A DNA stretch of 53,727 nucleotides from Sphingobacterium sp. UBA1575. GTDB lineage: Bacteria; Bacteroidota; Bacteroidia; Sphingobacteriales; Sphingobacteriaceae. The number at the start of each line of letters is the position of its first letter. Positions within the stretch are counted from its first letter, which is position 1. A program made the position numbers and the translations under genes. The notes below the pieces were generated by a model. That model was not told the DNA's origin, did no database searches, and saw only the letters and a program-made list of their open reading frames with translations. Of the stretch, positions 44,883 to 52,580 are shown piece after piece. The stretch is taken from contig DCOH01000033.1 in assembly GCA_002322865.1 (NCBI GenBank), forward strand, positions 172,692 to 226,418. Direction: 5' to 3'.

Positions 44883-45872
44883 TTGATTGAAGTAAGTGTT
44901 GTTGGTGGTGGAAGTTGGGCTACTGCTTTAGTAAAAATATTGACCGAAAATAAAATCCCAACCTATTGGTACCTTCGAAGAAAGGAGCAGGTTAAGCATG
45001 TCATGAAGCATGGAAGTAATCCAAGTTATCTTCAGCAGGTTAAGCTAGATCTTTTATTTACTTTTCCATCTGATAACCTGCAGCAAGTGGTATCTCGAGC
45101 AAGAATTATCATTTTTGCTGTTCCAAGCGACGCCTTGCAACAAGTCTGTAATGGCATTGATCTTTCCCTTTTTAAAAATAAGATTGTTTTATCTGCGATG
45201 AAAGGAACTGTTGGTAAAACCAATGAAATTCCTAGTAGTTTTCTAAGCAGAACGTTGAAAATACCAATGGATGAAATCGTGTCAATTGCAGGCCCTTGCC
45301 ATTCGGAAGAAATTGCAGAAAGCAAACCAACTTACCTGAGTTTATCGTGCGTAAACCAAGATACAGTTGATAAATTAAGTATTTTGTTCAGAAGACCTTA
45401 CATCCAAGTTCGAAGTAACAACGACCCAATTGGGGTTGGGTATGCCTCTATCTATAAGAATGTATTGGGTATAGCTAGCGGTATGGCCAAAGGTTTAGGT
45501 TATGGAGATAATTTCATGGCAGTACTCGTTAGCAATGCTCTGTTGGAAATGCAAAATATTCTTGAGTCTACACCCGGTAAGCAAAGGGAAATTTTAAATT
45601 CTACTTACACAGGTGATCTGTTGGTTACGGGATATTCGAACAACAGTCGAAACCGACGTTTTGGAGAATTAATAGCTCAAGGCCACTCGGCTGAAGCAGC
45701 AGTAAATAAATTAGGAATGGTGGCTGAAGGCTCCCGGGCAGCAAAGGGACTTTTTGGCTATGCGAACGAGCAAGGGTTGAATTTACCTATACTGAAATCT
45801 ATATATGAAATCCTATACCGAAACCAATCAATCGAATCTAAATTTAAGGAATTGGAGGAAACATTAATATGA
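44883..45872 (+). CDS. gpsA: NAD(P)H-dependent glycerol-3-phosphate dehydrogenase
   Basis: From TTG 44883 the enzyme has 329 residues, the normal GpsA length. It has the nucleotide-binding VSVVGGGSWATALVKIL at the very N-terminus, then IIFAVPSDALQQV, the catalytic region SIAGPCHSEEIAE, KNVLGIASGMAKGLGYGDN, and TYTGDLLVTGYSNNSRNRRFG. It reduces dihydroxyacetone phosphate to sn-glycerol-3-phosphate in the cytoplasm. An ATG at 44763 would add 40 residues with a hydrophobic stretch that no GpsA has, and it lies before the predicted transcription start. It overlaps the next gene by 4 bases, which suggests its product feeds that glycosyltransferase rather than lipid synthesis alone. Confidence 0.88.
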   Translation: MIEVSVVGGGSWATALVKILTENKIPTYWYLRRKEQVKHVMKHGSNPSYLQQVKLDLLFTFPSDNLQQVVSRARIIIFAVPSDALQQVCNGIDLSLFKNKIVLSAMKGTVGKTNEIPSSFLSRTLKIPMDEIVSIAGPCHSEEIAESKPTYLSLSCVNQDTVDKLSILFRRPYIQVRSNNDPIGVGYASIYKNVLGIASGMAKGLGYGDNFMAVLVSNALLEMQNILESTPGKQREILNSTYTGDLLVTGYSNNSRNRRFGELIAQGHSAEAAVNKLGMVAEGSRAAKGLFGYANEQGLNLPILKSIYEILYRNQSIESKFKELEETLI

Positions 45873-48124
45873 TGCTATTAGCTACAGACTTAGACGGAAC
45901 TTTTCTAGGCGGGTCAATGGAAGATCGCTTAAAACTCTATCAGATTATTAAAGAAAATAAGGATATCCAATTGGTTTTTGTAACAGGGCGCGGATTAGAA
46001 TCGGTTATCCCTTTGCTAAATGATCCGATGATCCCAACCCCAAATTTTATAATCGCTGACGTAGGGGCCACCATTTGTGATGGTACTACACTTACTTCTA
46101 TTGATTCCATTCAACATGAAATCGAACGCAATTGGCCCTCTGTGTATGAACTTCAGGAGGATTTTTCAGCAATTCCTAGTTTAATATACCAACGAGTTCC
46201 TCAACAGCGGCGTTGTTCGTATTATTACGATACAAGTACCGATCTTGCTGAAGTTCGAAAAATTGCAGAGAAAAGAGGGTGTGATGTAGTTACATCCGTG
46301 GATAAATATTTGGATATTCTTCCTAAAGGTGTTAATAAAGGAAGTACACTAAAAAAATTGGTGGCTCTCTTGGGTATTCCTACCAATAGGGTGTTGGTCG
46401 CTGGAGACACATTGAACGACCTATCTCTGTTTCATACAGGATATAAAGGAGTTGCGGTTGGCGGATCCGAAACTGCACTCCTTGAAGCGTCTGATAGTCT
46501 ATTGAATGTATATCAGGCACGCCATGCTGGTGCTGGTGGAATTCTTGAATCCATGAAGAAAAATAAGGAATTTGCAGCCTATGTTAATGATGTCATTGAA
46601 GAACCAATTCTTCGGCAAACTTCAAATGATCGGCAGCTGGTCATCGTTTACCACCGGCTTCCCTATGAACGTATGATGGTCGATGGAAAACTTAAGCAAC
46701 TTCCTCCCCAAAGCCCCAATGGCATAATTCCTTCTTTATTAGGACTCTTTGAAAAATGTAGACCCGGCATTTGGATTGGTGAGGAAGTAGATCTGGGGGA
46801 TGGATATAAGGATGTGAGGAATAAGGTTGATGTTGATAAATTCCCTAACCTAGATGTTTCAGCTATCTCACTTTCCCAAAAGGATATTGATAAATTTTAT
46901 AGGGTATTCTCCAAGGAGGCTTTTTGGCCAACAATATTTTCTTTTGTCGATAAGGCTAAATTTAACCATCTGGACTGGGAACATTATTTGAAAATCAACA
47001 AGTTATTTGCTAAGCGAATAGCGCAGGAAGCTGAACCTGAAGCGTTGGTCTGGATTCACGAGTATAACCTGTGGATGGTTCCATCATTCTTGAAACCGAT
47101 GCGTCCAGATCTCAAAATTGGTTTCTTTCATCATACGGCATTTCCTGCGGCGGATATTTTTAACACGATACCATGGAGACGGGATATCATCGGGAGCTTG
47201 CTGATGTGTGATTTTATCAGTTTTCATATTCCGCGGTATGTCGAGAACTTTATCGATGTACTGCGCAGCCACACTCCGTTTAAGCGACTAAAAACGATCA
47301 ATGTTTCCAAACAGTTTCTTACTTATAGTATGGCGCTTGGAGTCGAGGAGATGACCAAAATAATTTCGGTGGAGGGACGAACGATTCGATTGGGTGCACA
47401 ACCGGTTGGTGTGAATTATGGACTGATAGAAGGTTTGTTAGCTAAAGAAGAAATCGCCAAGCGAATTGAAACTTACAAATTGAAGGTCGCAAATAAAGAA
47501 ATCAAACGTATTGTGTCTATTGAGAGGATGGACTATGTGAAGGGGCCGTTAGAAAAGGTACTCGCCTTTGGGGAATTTCTGAAGGAATACCCAGAATTTC
47601 AAGGAAAGGTCGAACTGATCAACGTCTGTACTCCACCATCAAAGGGCATGCGTATCTATGATAAGATCAGGGATCAAGTTAATCAGGCTGTGGGAGAAAT
47701 CAATGGTAAGTATGCTAGGTTGGACTGGACGCCAATCCAATATTTCTTCCAAGCACTTCCATTTGAAGAGGTTCTTATTCAGTATGCCCTGGCCGATGTG
47801 GCATGGATTACCCCGCTACGAGACGGTCTGAACCTAGTCTCCAAAGAGTTTATTGCTACCCAAGGGCTCTTGAGCCAGTCGGGTGTTTTGGTCCTTTCGG
47901 AATTTGCGGGAGCATCCGTCGAACTACCATATTGTGTCCCCACAAATCCATATGATCGCCGAAGCATGATTGAGTCCTTACATCAGGCTCTTACCATGCA
48001 GGAAGATGAAGCACAATTGCGAATTAAAAGGTCTCTTCAACAAATTAAGCACTATGACATTCATTACTGGGGGGAGGATTTTGTAAGAGAACTTGAGGAG
48101 AGTAACAACAATAACGAAGTATAA
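45869..48124 (+). CDS. ggpPS: Fused phosphatase-glucosylglycerol-phosphate synthase (GgpPS-like)
   Basis: The 751-residue bifunctional protein has a HAD phosphatase at 1-235 (DLD at 7-9, TGRG, PKGVNKGS with Lys157, GDTLNDLSLF with Asp180 and Asp184). A GT20 glycosyltransferase follows from about 255 (WIHEYNLWMVPSFL, FFHHTAFPAADIFN, FISFHIPRYVENF, SIERMDYVKGPLEK, LRDGLNLVSKEF). N-terminal HAD plus C-terminal GT20 and the HIPRYVENF stretch match glucosylglycerol-phosphate synthase/phosphatase rather than trehalose enzymes, where OtsA is N-terminal. It would join ADP-glucose with glycerol-3-phosphate and dephosphorylate it to the osmolyte glucosylglycerol. A strong GGAGG ribosome site (45855-45859) precedes the start. 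Trehalose synthesis is the alternative. Confidence 0.78.
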   Translation: MMLLATDLDGTFLGGSMEDRLKLYQIIKENKDIQLVFVTGRGLESVIPLLNDPMIPTPNFIIADVGATICDGTTLTSIDSIQHEIERNWPSVYELQEDFSAIPSLIYQRVPQQRRCSYYYDTSTDLAEVRKIAEKRGCDVVTSVDKYLDILPKGVNKGSTLKKLVALLGIPTNRVLVAGDTLNDLSLFHTGYKGVAVGGSETALLEASDSLLNVYQARHAGAGGILESMKKNKEFAAYVNDVIEEPILRQTSNDRQLVIVYHRLPYERMMVDGKLKQLPPQSPNGIIPSLLGLFEKCRPGIWIGEEVDLGDGYKDVRNKVDVDKFPNLDVSAISLSQKDIDKFYRVFSKEAFWPTIFSFVDKAKFNHLDWEHYLKINKLFAKRIAQEAEPEALVWIHEYNLWMVPSFLKPMRPDLKIGFFHHTAFPAADIFNTIPWRRDIIGSLLMCDFISFHIPRYVENFIDVLRSHTPFKRLKTINVSKQFLTYSMALGVEEMTKIISVEGRTIRLGAQPVGVNYGLIEGLLAKEEIAKRIETYKLKVANKEIKRIVSIERMDYVKGPLEKVLAFGEFLKEYPEFQGKVELINVCTPPSKGMRIYDKIRDQVNQAVGEINGKYARLDWTPIQYFFQALPFEEVLIQYALADVAWITPLRDGLNLVSKEFIATQGLLSQSGVLVLSEFAGASVELPYCVPTNPYDRRSMIESLHQALTMQEDEAQLRIKRSLQQIKHYDIHYWGEDFVRELEESNNNNEV

Positions 48125-48135
48125 AATAAAAACAC

Positions 48136-48981
48136 ATGAAACTAGAACAATTGGAAAATGTAGAAGGTAAAATCGAGAAATTTATAGATAGTGCTATTGC
48201 ATATGCTCCCATTTTAATCAGTTCATTGGTGTCCGCAGCACTGGTACTGTTCCTAGGACTATGGCTGATTCGTATGGTTCGAAAGCTAGTGGATCGGATT
48301 TTCGTGAAAAGAGATATTGAACCGAGCATTCGGACATTTCTTGGTAACTTGATTAACTGGATACTAAAAGTGCTGCTCTTTATTGTGGTCGTTAGCCAAT
48401 TGGGTGTGCAGACTTCCACGTTTATCGCGGTGATTGGTGCAGCCGGCCTAGCAATTGGCATGTCTTTACAAGGATCATTGTCTAATTTTGCTGGCGGGGT
48501 ATTGATTTTACTATTCAAACCTTTTAGAGTCGGTGATTATATCTCTTCGTCAACTGGTGTAGATGGAACGGTTAAGGTCATAGATATTTTTAACACCAAA
48601 CTCGTGACGCCTCAAAATCAGTTGGTTGTCATCCCAAATGGGGAACTCTCGAATAGTAATATTACCAACTATACTGAGCTCGGGACACGACGAACTTGGT
48701 TTGATATCGGCATCTCGTATGATGCTGACTTACGAAAAGCGAAAGCGATCTTATTGGACATTATCCATAAAAACGAACATGCATTTTCGGACCCTGCACC
48801 GGATGTAGTCGTAACGAACCTTGGAGATAGTGCTATCAATCTCTCTATTCGGGTTACTACCAATAATGAAAACTTCTGGACGATGCAGGAGCAGCTTATC
48901 ATCAGCTGTAAAGAAGCTCTTGACAAGGCAGGTATTGAGATACCCTTTCCGCAAGCAGATATCCATTTCAAGCAGAATTAA
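48136..48981 (+). CDS. Small-conductance mechanosensitive channel (MscS family)
   Basis: The 281-residue protein has three N-terminal helices; the pore helix is FIAVIGAAGLAIGMSLQGSLSNFAGGVLILLFKPFRVGDYI, the MscS signature. The cytoplasmic beta domain contains NTKLVTPQNQLVVIPNGELSNSNITNYT. It opens on membrane stretch and releases solutes after osmotic down-shock. It starts 11 bases after the GgpPS stop, so it is the third gene of the gpsA-ggpPS-mscS operon, a logical release valve for the solute made by the first two. Confidence 0.93.
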   Translation: MKLEQLENVEGKIEKFIDSAIAYAPILISSLVSAALVLFLGLWLIRMVRKLVDRIFVKRDIEPSIRTFLGNLINWILKVLLFIVVVSQLGVQTSTFIAVIGAAGLAIGMSLQGSLSNFAGGVLILLFKPFRVGDYISSSTGVDGTVKVIDIFNTKLVTPQNQLVVIPNGELSNSNITNYTELGTRRTWFDIGISYDADLRKAKAILLDIIHKNEHAFSDPAPDVVVTNLGDSAINLSIRVTTNNENFWTMQEQLIISCKEALDKAGIEIPFPQADIHFKQN

Positions 48982-49640
48982 GGGTAGATAAATTCCTTGT
49001 CGCTTAAATCCGATATTTTTTAAAGTCCGTACAATTGGTAATTCATACTAATCTAAAAATTGAAAACATTTGAATTGACTTTCAGGGCTGAACGAATAAT
49101 TTAGAGCTAAAAAATTCTAAAGAATTTGCTGTATTTAATGAAGGTTGCAGTACGATTTGTAGAGTCGTTCCAACAAGTATAAAGGGCCTTACCGACCGAT
49201 GCTCGACATTTTACTTGAATATTTTCTCCAAGGAGTCTCGCTAACCAAACAACCTTACCTATTCAATTTTTGGATCAATAGATTGACTATGGTAGAGGAT
49301 CACGATTTGAGTTGGATCTTATGGAAAACCAAATCTTCGATTTACTCCGATACCGTGATGGAGGTAATGGTAATTTTGTTTGAAGGTCGCCTTCCGCAAG
49401 ACTATCCCATCACTTTATGATTGCTCATCTCCAAGTTCAACAATAGATGATCTGTGTCGATCTAACACTGAAATGTTTTAAACCTGAACCATCATTTTGG
49501 ATATTTTGAAACCATTCCAGCATTTTCAGACAACTCAGCGAAGAGATTTTGGGGGCTAGAACTGCAATTTCGAGCTGCACGGCAAAACCCCTTTATGTTT
49601 CTTCGCTGTTTAAGAAATCTCGATTTTTCTTCAAAATTAT
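48982..49640. other. Intergenic gap of about 660 bases
   Basis: Apart from the short ORF at 49199-49420 I see no gene, RNA or terminator here. It separates the osmotic genes from a minus-strand reductase. Confidence 0.4.
49199..49420 (+). CDS. Small hypothetical ORF, possibly a gene remnant
   Basis: The 73-codon ORF starts at ATG and has protein-like composition (LLEYFLQGVSLTKQPYLFNF, DHDLSWILWKTKSSIYSDTV, FEGRLPQDYPITL). No signal peptide, domain or ribosome site was recognised. The sequence just upstream contains stops in this frame. It could be a short gene or the C-terminal relic of a lost one. Confidence 0.3.
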   Translation: MLDILLEYFLQGVSLTKQPYLFNFWINRLTMVEDHDLSWILWKTKSSIYSDTVMEVMVILFEGRLPQDYPITL

Positions 49641-50180
49641 TTAGGAGACTTTTTTATTCCTATAATGTAATTGTGTTAAACCTGTTTCATAAGTTTTGGC
49701 ATCAATGAGTTCAAGTACTTTTTCCGGTCTTCCATCCTTGAAGAGTCTGATTCCTTCCCCTAACAATATAGGTATAACGGATATGATATATTCATCGATC
49801 AAGTTGCTCATCAATACTTCATTAATAATTTCCGCCCCGCCGTCGCAATATATGTTTTTTCCTTCTCTGGACCGAATCTTGTTTACCAATTCAGGAATAG
49901 ATCCAGAGTAAAAAGTTGTCCTTCCCAAATCTTTTCGATTCGTTCTCGTAATAACATATATATCCCGTTGACCATTGTCGTAATGAGAAGGTCCGATGTT
50001 CTTAACGACGTAGTCATATGTTCTCCTACCAATTATAATCGTGTCAATAGAATTGGTAAATTCGGCATAACCATAGTCCTCACCGTCTTTTTCAACAAGA
50101 TTTAAAAATGTAAGATCATCGTTAGGTTTCGCAATGTATCCGTCCAAACTCATCGCAATAAAAAGTGAAATTTTTCTCAT
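49641..50180 (-). CDS. Dihydrofolate reductase-family protein (RibD C-terminal type)
   Basis: The 179-residue protein matches the YyaP/RibD-C branch. The N-terminus is KISLFIAMSLDGYIAKPNDD, followed by TIIIGRRTYDYVV, then NIYCDGGAEIINEVLMSNLIDEY and IISVIPILLGEGIRLF. It probably binds NADPH; the substrate in this branch is generally unknown. The true folate enzyme FolA has different motifs. It lies 71 bases downstream of an AraC-type regulator on the same strand, which may control it. Confidence 0.88.
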   Translation of the reverse strand: MRKISLFIAMSLDGYIAKPNDDLTFLNLVEKDGEDYGYAEFTNSIDTIIIGRRTYDYVVKNIGPSHYDNGQRDIYVITRTNRKDLGRTTFYSGSIPELVNKIRSREGKNIYCDGGAEIINEVLMSNLIDEYIISVIPILLGEGIRLFKDGRPEKVLELIDAKTYETGLTQLHYRNKKVS

Positions 50181-50251
50181 ATCTGATTATTCTGAATGTT
50201 TATGCAAATTTAATTCAGTCTACATATATCGTCCTTGTAAAAATGCGACAT

Positions 50252-50986
50252 TCATAATTGAGAGGGTAGAATACCGGTTATTCTTTTGATTTCACTAGTG
50301 AAGTGAGAATGGTCATAATAACCGCATTCAAAGGCGATATCCAGTAAGCTTCTTCTTTTACCTGGTTTTCTAATGAGCTTAATTGCATTTTGAAACCTTA
50401 CAATATTCAAATACTCCTTCGGAGAGAGTCCAATATGCTTTTTGAATTGTCTCTCCAATTGCCTTACCGAAATGTAATTTTTTGATGCCAATTCCTGTAC
50501 ACTCAACTGCTCATTTGACAATGTAATGGAATGGATTATAGACTCCATTGGATTATACCTTGACCTTTTTCTGTTCCATAGGAAACCATCGAGATACCCA
50601 AAGGGATCATCCATCATTTTCTCGGGGTTAAAAGAACTGCCATCGTCCAATTCAAGGGTATCATTTGTTAGAAATTCCCGTGAATATTGATCATAAAAGT
50701 ACGTGAAAGCTCCAGGTCTGAAACAGGCACCGATTAAATGTGTATCGCTGGTGATAAAGCTGTCCTTATAGTTGCACATTGCCCCTACAACGTAGGTTTT
50801 CCCAAATTCCAAAGATGATAAACCGTTATCTGTTAAACATGTATCCCCCAAATTTACAAATACACCGGCGCAACCATCTGGAAAAACCCGTTCCCATTGG
50901 TCCGATTTTTCATTTCCTCTTAATTCCCAATAGTAGTGTATGAACTGTCTTAATTCACTTACTGGTTGAACTATCTTGTATTGCAT
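50252..50986 (-). CDS. AraC-family transcriptional regulator with DUF6597-like sensor
   Basis: The 244-residue protein has an N-terminal DUF6597-like domain (PVSELRQFIHYYWELRGNE, ERVFPDGCAGVFVNLGD, LIGACFRPGAFTYFYDQYSRE). A C-terminal double helix-turn-helix follows (NYISVRQLERQFKKHIGLSPKEYLNIVRF, LLDIAFECGYYDHSHFTSEIKRITGILPSQL). The inducer is unknown. It sits upstream of the reductase gene on the same strand. Confidence 0.9.
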   Translation of the reverse strand: MQYKIVQPVSELRQFIHYYWELRGNEKSDQWERVFPDGCAGVFVNLGDTCLTDNGLSSLEFGKTYVVGAMCNYKDSFITSDTHLIGACFRPGAFTYFYDQYSREFLTNDTLELDDGSSFNPEKMMDDPFGYLDGFLWNRKRSRYNPMESIIHSITLSNEQLSVQELASKNYISVRQLERQFKKHIGLSPKEYLNIVRFQNAIKLIRKPGKRRSLLDIAFECGYYDHSHFTSEIKRITGILPSQL

Positions 50987-51221
50987 AAGATCTACATGTA
51001 CCCAGCTGATCGTAAAATCTAGACCGATTTTGATCGATATTGTAGCAATATATAGTGTTAATTTTTAAGCTGTTAAAATCGCTCTGTTGGCGTTAACTTC
51101 TAGCAGTATCCATTTTTGTTTTAGTTCAAATAATCAAATGAACAAATCAAAGTTGGTTATACATTACTTTTAATTTATATTAGACATAATTCGAAATAGA
51201 TATTGATGGGAAAGATTTCTA

Positions 51222-51449
51222 TTAGATTTCAAATAATTCCTTAATTGGAAGATTAAGTTTATCAGCGATTTTTTTTACTGTTAAAATAGTTGAGTTCGAT
51301 TCCCCTCTTTCTATTCTCCCTAGTTGCCTAGTATCAATATCGCAAAAAGAGGAAAACTCCTCTTGAGACATTTCTTTAGACTCTCTAATAGATCTAAGAT
51401 TTTTTCCAAATAGTTTTAAAAAATTAATATCTCTACTCTTTTCCGACAT
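51222..51449 (-). CDS. Small XRE-type helix-turn-helix regulator
   Basis: The 75-residue protein is essentially one XRE DNA-binding domain: LFGKNLRSIRESKEMSQEEF, SSFCDIDTRQLGRIERGESN and TVKKIADKLNLPIKELFEI. There is no sensor domain. It is transcribed away from the structured region and TlpA-SusC genes that start at 51486. The palindrome at 51486-51501, 37 bases before its start, is the natural candidate operator for autoregulation and for control of the divergent transcript. Confidence 0.88.
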   Translation of the reverse strand: MSEKSRDINFLKLFGKNLRSIRESKEMSQEEFSSFCDIDTRQLGRIERGESNSTILTVKKIADKLNLPIKELFEI

Positions 51450-51485
51450 TATATACTAATCTCAAAAAATAAACTAAATATTGTT

Positions 51486-51516
51486 AGGACATTTATGTCC
51501 TTTTTTTTTATATTTG
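51486..51516 (+). promoter_or_regulatory. Palindromic operator overlapping a promoter for the TlpA-SusC leader
   Basis: AGGACAT (51486-51492) and ATGTCCT (51495-51501) are perfect inverted repeats with a TT centre. Eight bases later TATATTTG (51509-51516) is an exact -7 element on the plus strand, giving a start near 51523. The palindrome would lie in the promoter spacer. A run of nine T follows the palindrome, so a terminator is the alternative. However, no plus-strand gene closely precedes it. Confidence 0.5.
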
Positions 51517-51530
51517 TATTGTTACTCCAT

Positions 51531-51772
51531 TTTTTGGGTAAATGCATTAGACTAAAAGAGTCTCGACAGCAAATTCCGACAAACTGCAAACAGACGAGAC
51601 GGTAGTGTAATGCCCAAGAATATTTTGTGTACTTTTGTTATACACTATAGTTCTTGGGTTACTGCTGTAATTCCGTTCTGTTAGGCCGTCGGAAGCCTGC
51701 TGTACGGTAAGCAGTAATCCACTATAGGTTACTCCTTTAAGAGACTCACTTTATAAACTAAAACAGTGAGTT
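51531..51772 (+). ncRNA. Putative structured RNA or 5' leader upstream of TlpA-SusC
   Basis: Successive pairings in about 240 bases: GCATTA 51544-51549 with TAATGC 51608-51613, enclosing GTCTCG 51560-51565 with CGAGAC 51595-51600 or, alternatively, AGACT 51549-51553 with AGTCT 51559-51563. CCCAAGAA 51613-51620 pairs with TTCTTGGG 51651-51658, enclosing GTGTA/TACAC (51627-51631, 51641-51645). TTACTGCT 51659-51666 pairs with AGCAGTAA 51710-51717, enclosing TTCCG/CGGAA and a possible pseudoknot AGGC 51683-51686 with GCCT 51695-51698. ACTCACT 51744-51750 pairs with AGTGAGT 51765-51771. It lies between a promoter and TlpA-SusC. It may be a cis-regulatory leader or a separate small RNA. I could not match it to a known RNA class. 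Confidence 0.45.
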
Positions 51773-51817
51773 ATGAAAAAGCAATTCTTAAAAAACCTTA
51801 TAAAGTCACCAGTCTGA
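51773..51817 (+). CDS. Possible 14-residue leader peptide
   Basis: ATG 51773 directly follows the last hairpin arm and encodes MKKQFLKNLIKSPV, then TGA. It lies 100 bases before the TlpA start. It may be a leader peptide or a chance ORF. Its basic-hydrophobic makeup is the only support. Confidence 0.25.
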   Translation: MKKQFLKNLIKSPV

Positions 51818-51917
51818 TTTTATAATTCCATTATCAATATCATTGGAAGTAATTTTTAAATTTTAAACGAAATTCTCCCAAGCATAATTTTTCTAGACAA
51901 TTAATTACCCTAAAGAA

Positions 51918-52580
51918 ATGAAGAATTTTTATTGGGGCAGGAGAGAACTGTCCAAAAAAATCTGTTTATTTGAGTCTACTGCTTTAAATAATCAAACATG
52001 TACATTAAGAACATTCATTGCCTTGCTCTTGGCATTCCAAATGTTCTTGTTTAGTAGCCCTGTGCTGGCGCAGTCTCCGAAACCGGAGGCTGCTAGCTCT
52101 GGTAACCAACCTAGAACCGTTATTGTAGGCCAGAAAGTACCCGCCGACTTTTGGAATCAAAAACATACGATCTATGAAGATGGTAAAACACGGGTAATCA
52201 CACTTAAAGAATTTAAAGGCAAAGTGTTAGTATTGGACTTTTGGTCTGTATCCTGTGGAAACTGCATTTTCCATCAAAAAGCGATTTCCCATTTTAAAGA
52301 AAAATATCCGCAGGACCTTGAAGTCATCATGGTCAATCCACTAAAAACCAAAGATAGTTTAAATCAAATCAGAGAATTTGAAGAAAAATTTCGGCAAGAA
52401 TATTTCTCTGAAGGTTTTCGGAGCATTATCCTGGATAAGGAACTGTCCGGTCTATTCGGAGTTCGAGCATTCCCGACCTATGTATGGATTACGCCAGGTG
52501 GAATGGTACAGACCATTACTTTCTGGAATTTTTTGAACAAGGATGCAGAAATGCCATTCCATAAAAATAAGGTAATATGA
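51918..52580 (+). CDS. TlpA-like thioredoxin-fold protein of a SusC locus
   Basis: The 220-residue protein has a long N-region followed by a signal helix (LRTFIALLLAFQMFLFSSPVLAQ). A thioredoxin/redoxin domain follows with active site Cys113-Gly-Asn-Cys116 (DFWSVSCGNCIFHQKA) and the cis-proline Pro186 in RAFPTYVW. It would act in the periplasm as a disulfide reductase. Its stop overlaps the next start (ATGA at 52577-52580), so it is translationally coupled to the SusC gene. TlpA-like proteins ahead of SusC are common in Sphingobacteriaceae operons of this type; the link to substrate processing is not known. Confidence 0.88.
   Translation: MKNFYWGRRELSKKICLFESTALNNQTCTLRTFIALLLAFQMFLFSSPVLAQSPKPEAASSGNQPRTVIVGQKVPADFWNQKHTIYEDGKTRVITLKEFKGKVLVLDFWSVSCGNCIFHQKAISHFKEKYPQDLEVIMVNPLKTKDSLNQIREFEEKFRQEYFSEGFRSIILDKELSGLFGVRAFPTYVWITPGGMVQTITFWNFLNKDAEMPFHKNKVI

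Noticed and set aside
45869..48124. Trehalose-6-phosphate synthase/phosphatase
   Set aside because: Domain order is reversed relative to OtsA-OtsB fusions, and gpsA is coupled upstream; kept as an alternative only.
51486..51509. Rho-independent terminator (palindrome followed by nine T)
   Set aside because: No plus-strand gene closely precedes it, and a consensus -7 element overlaps its end, so an operator-promoter reading is preferred; not excluded.
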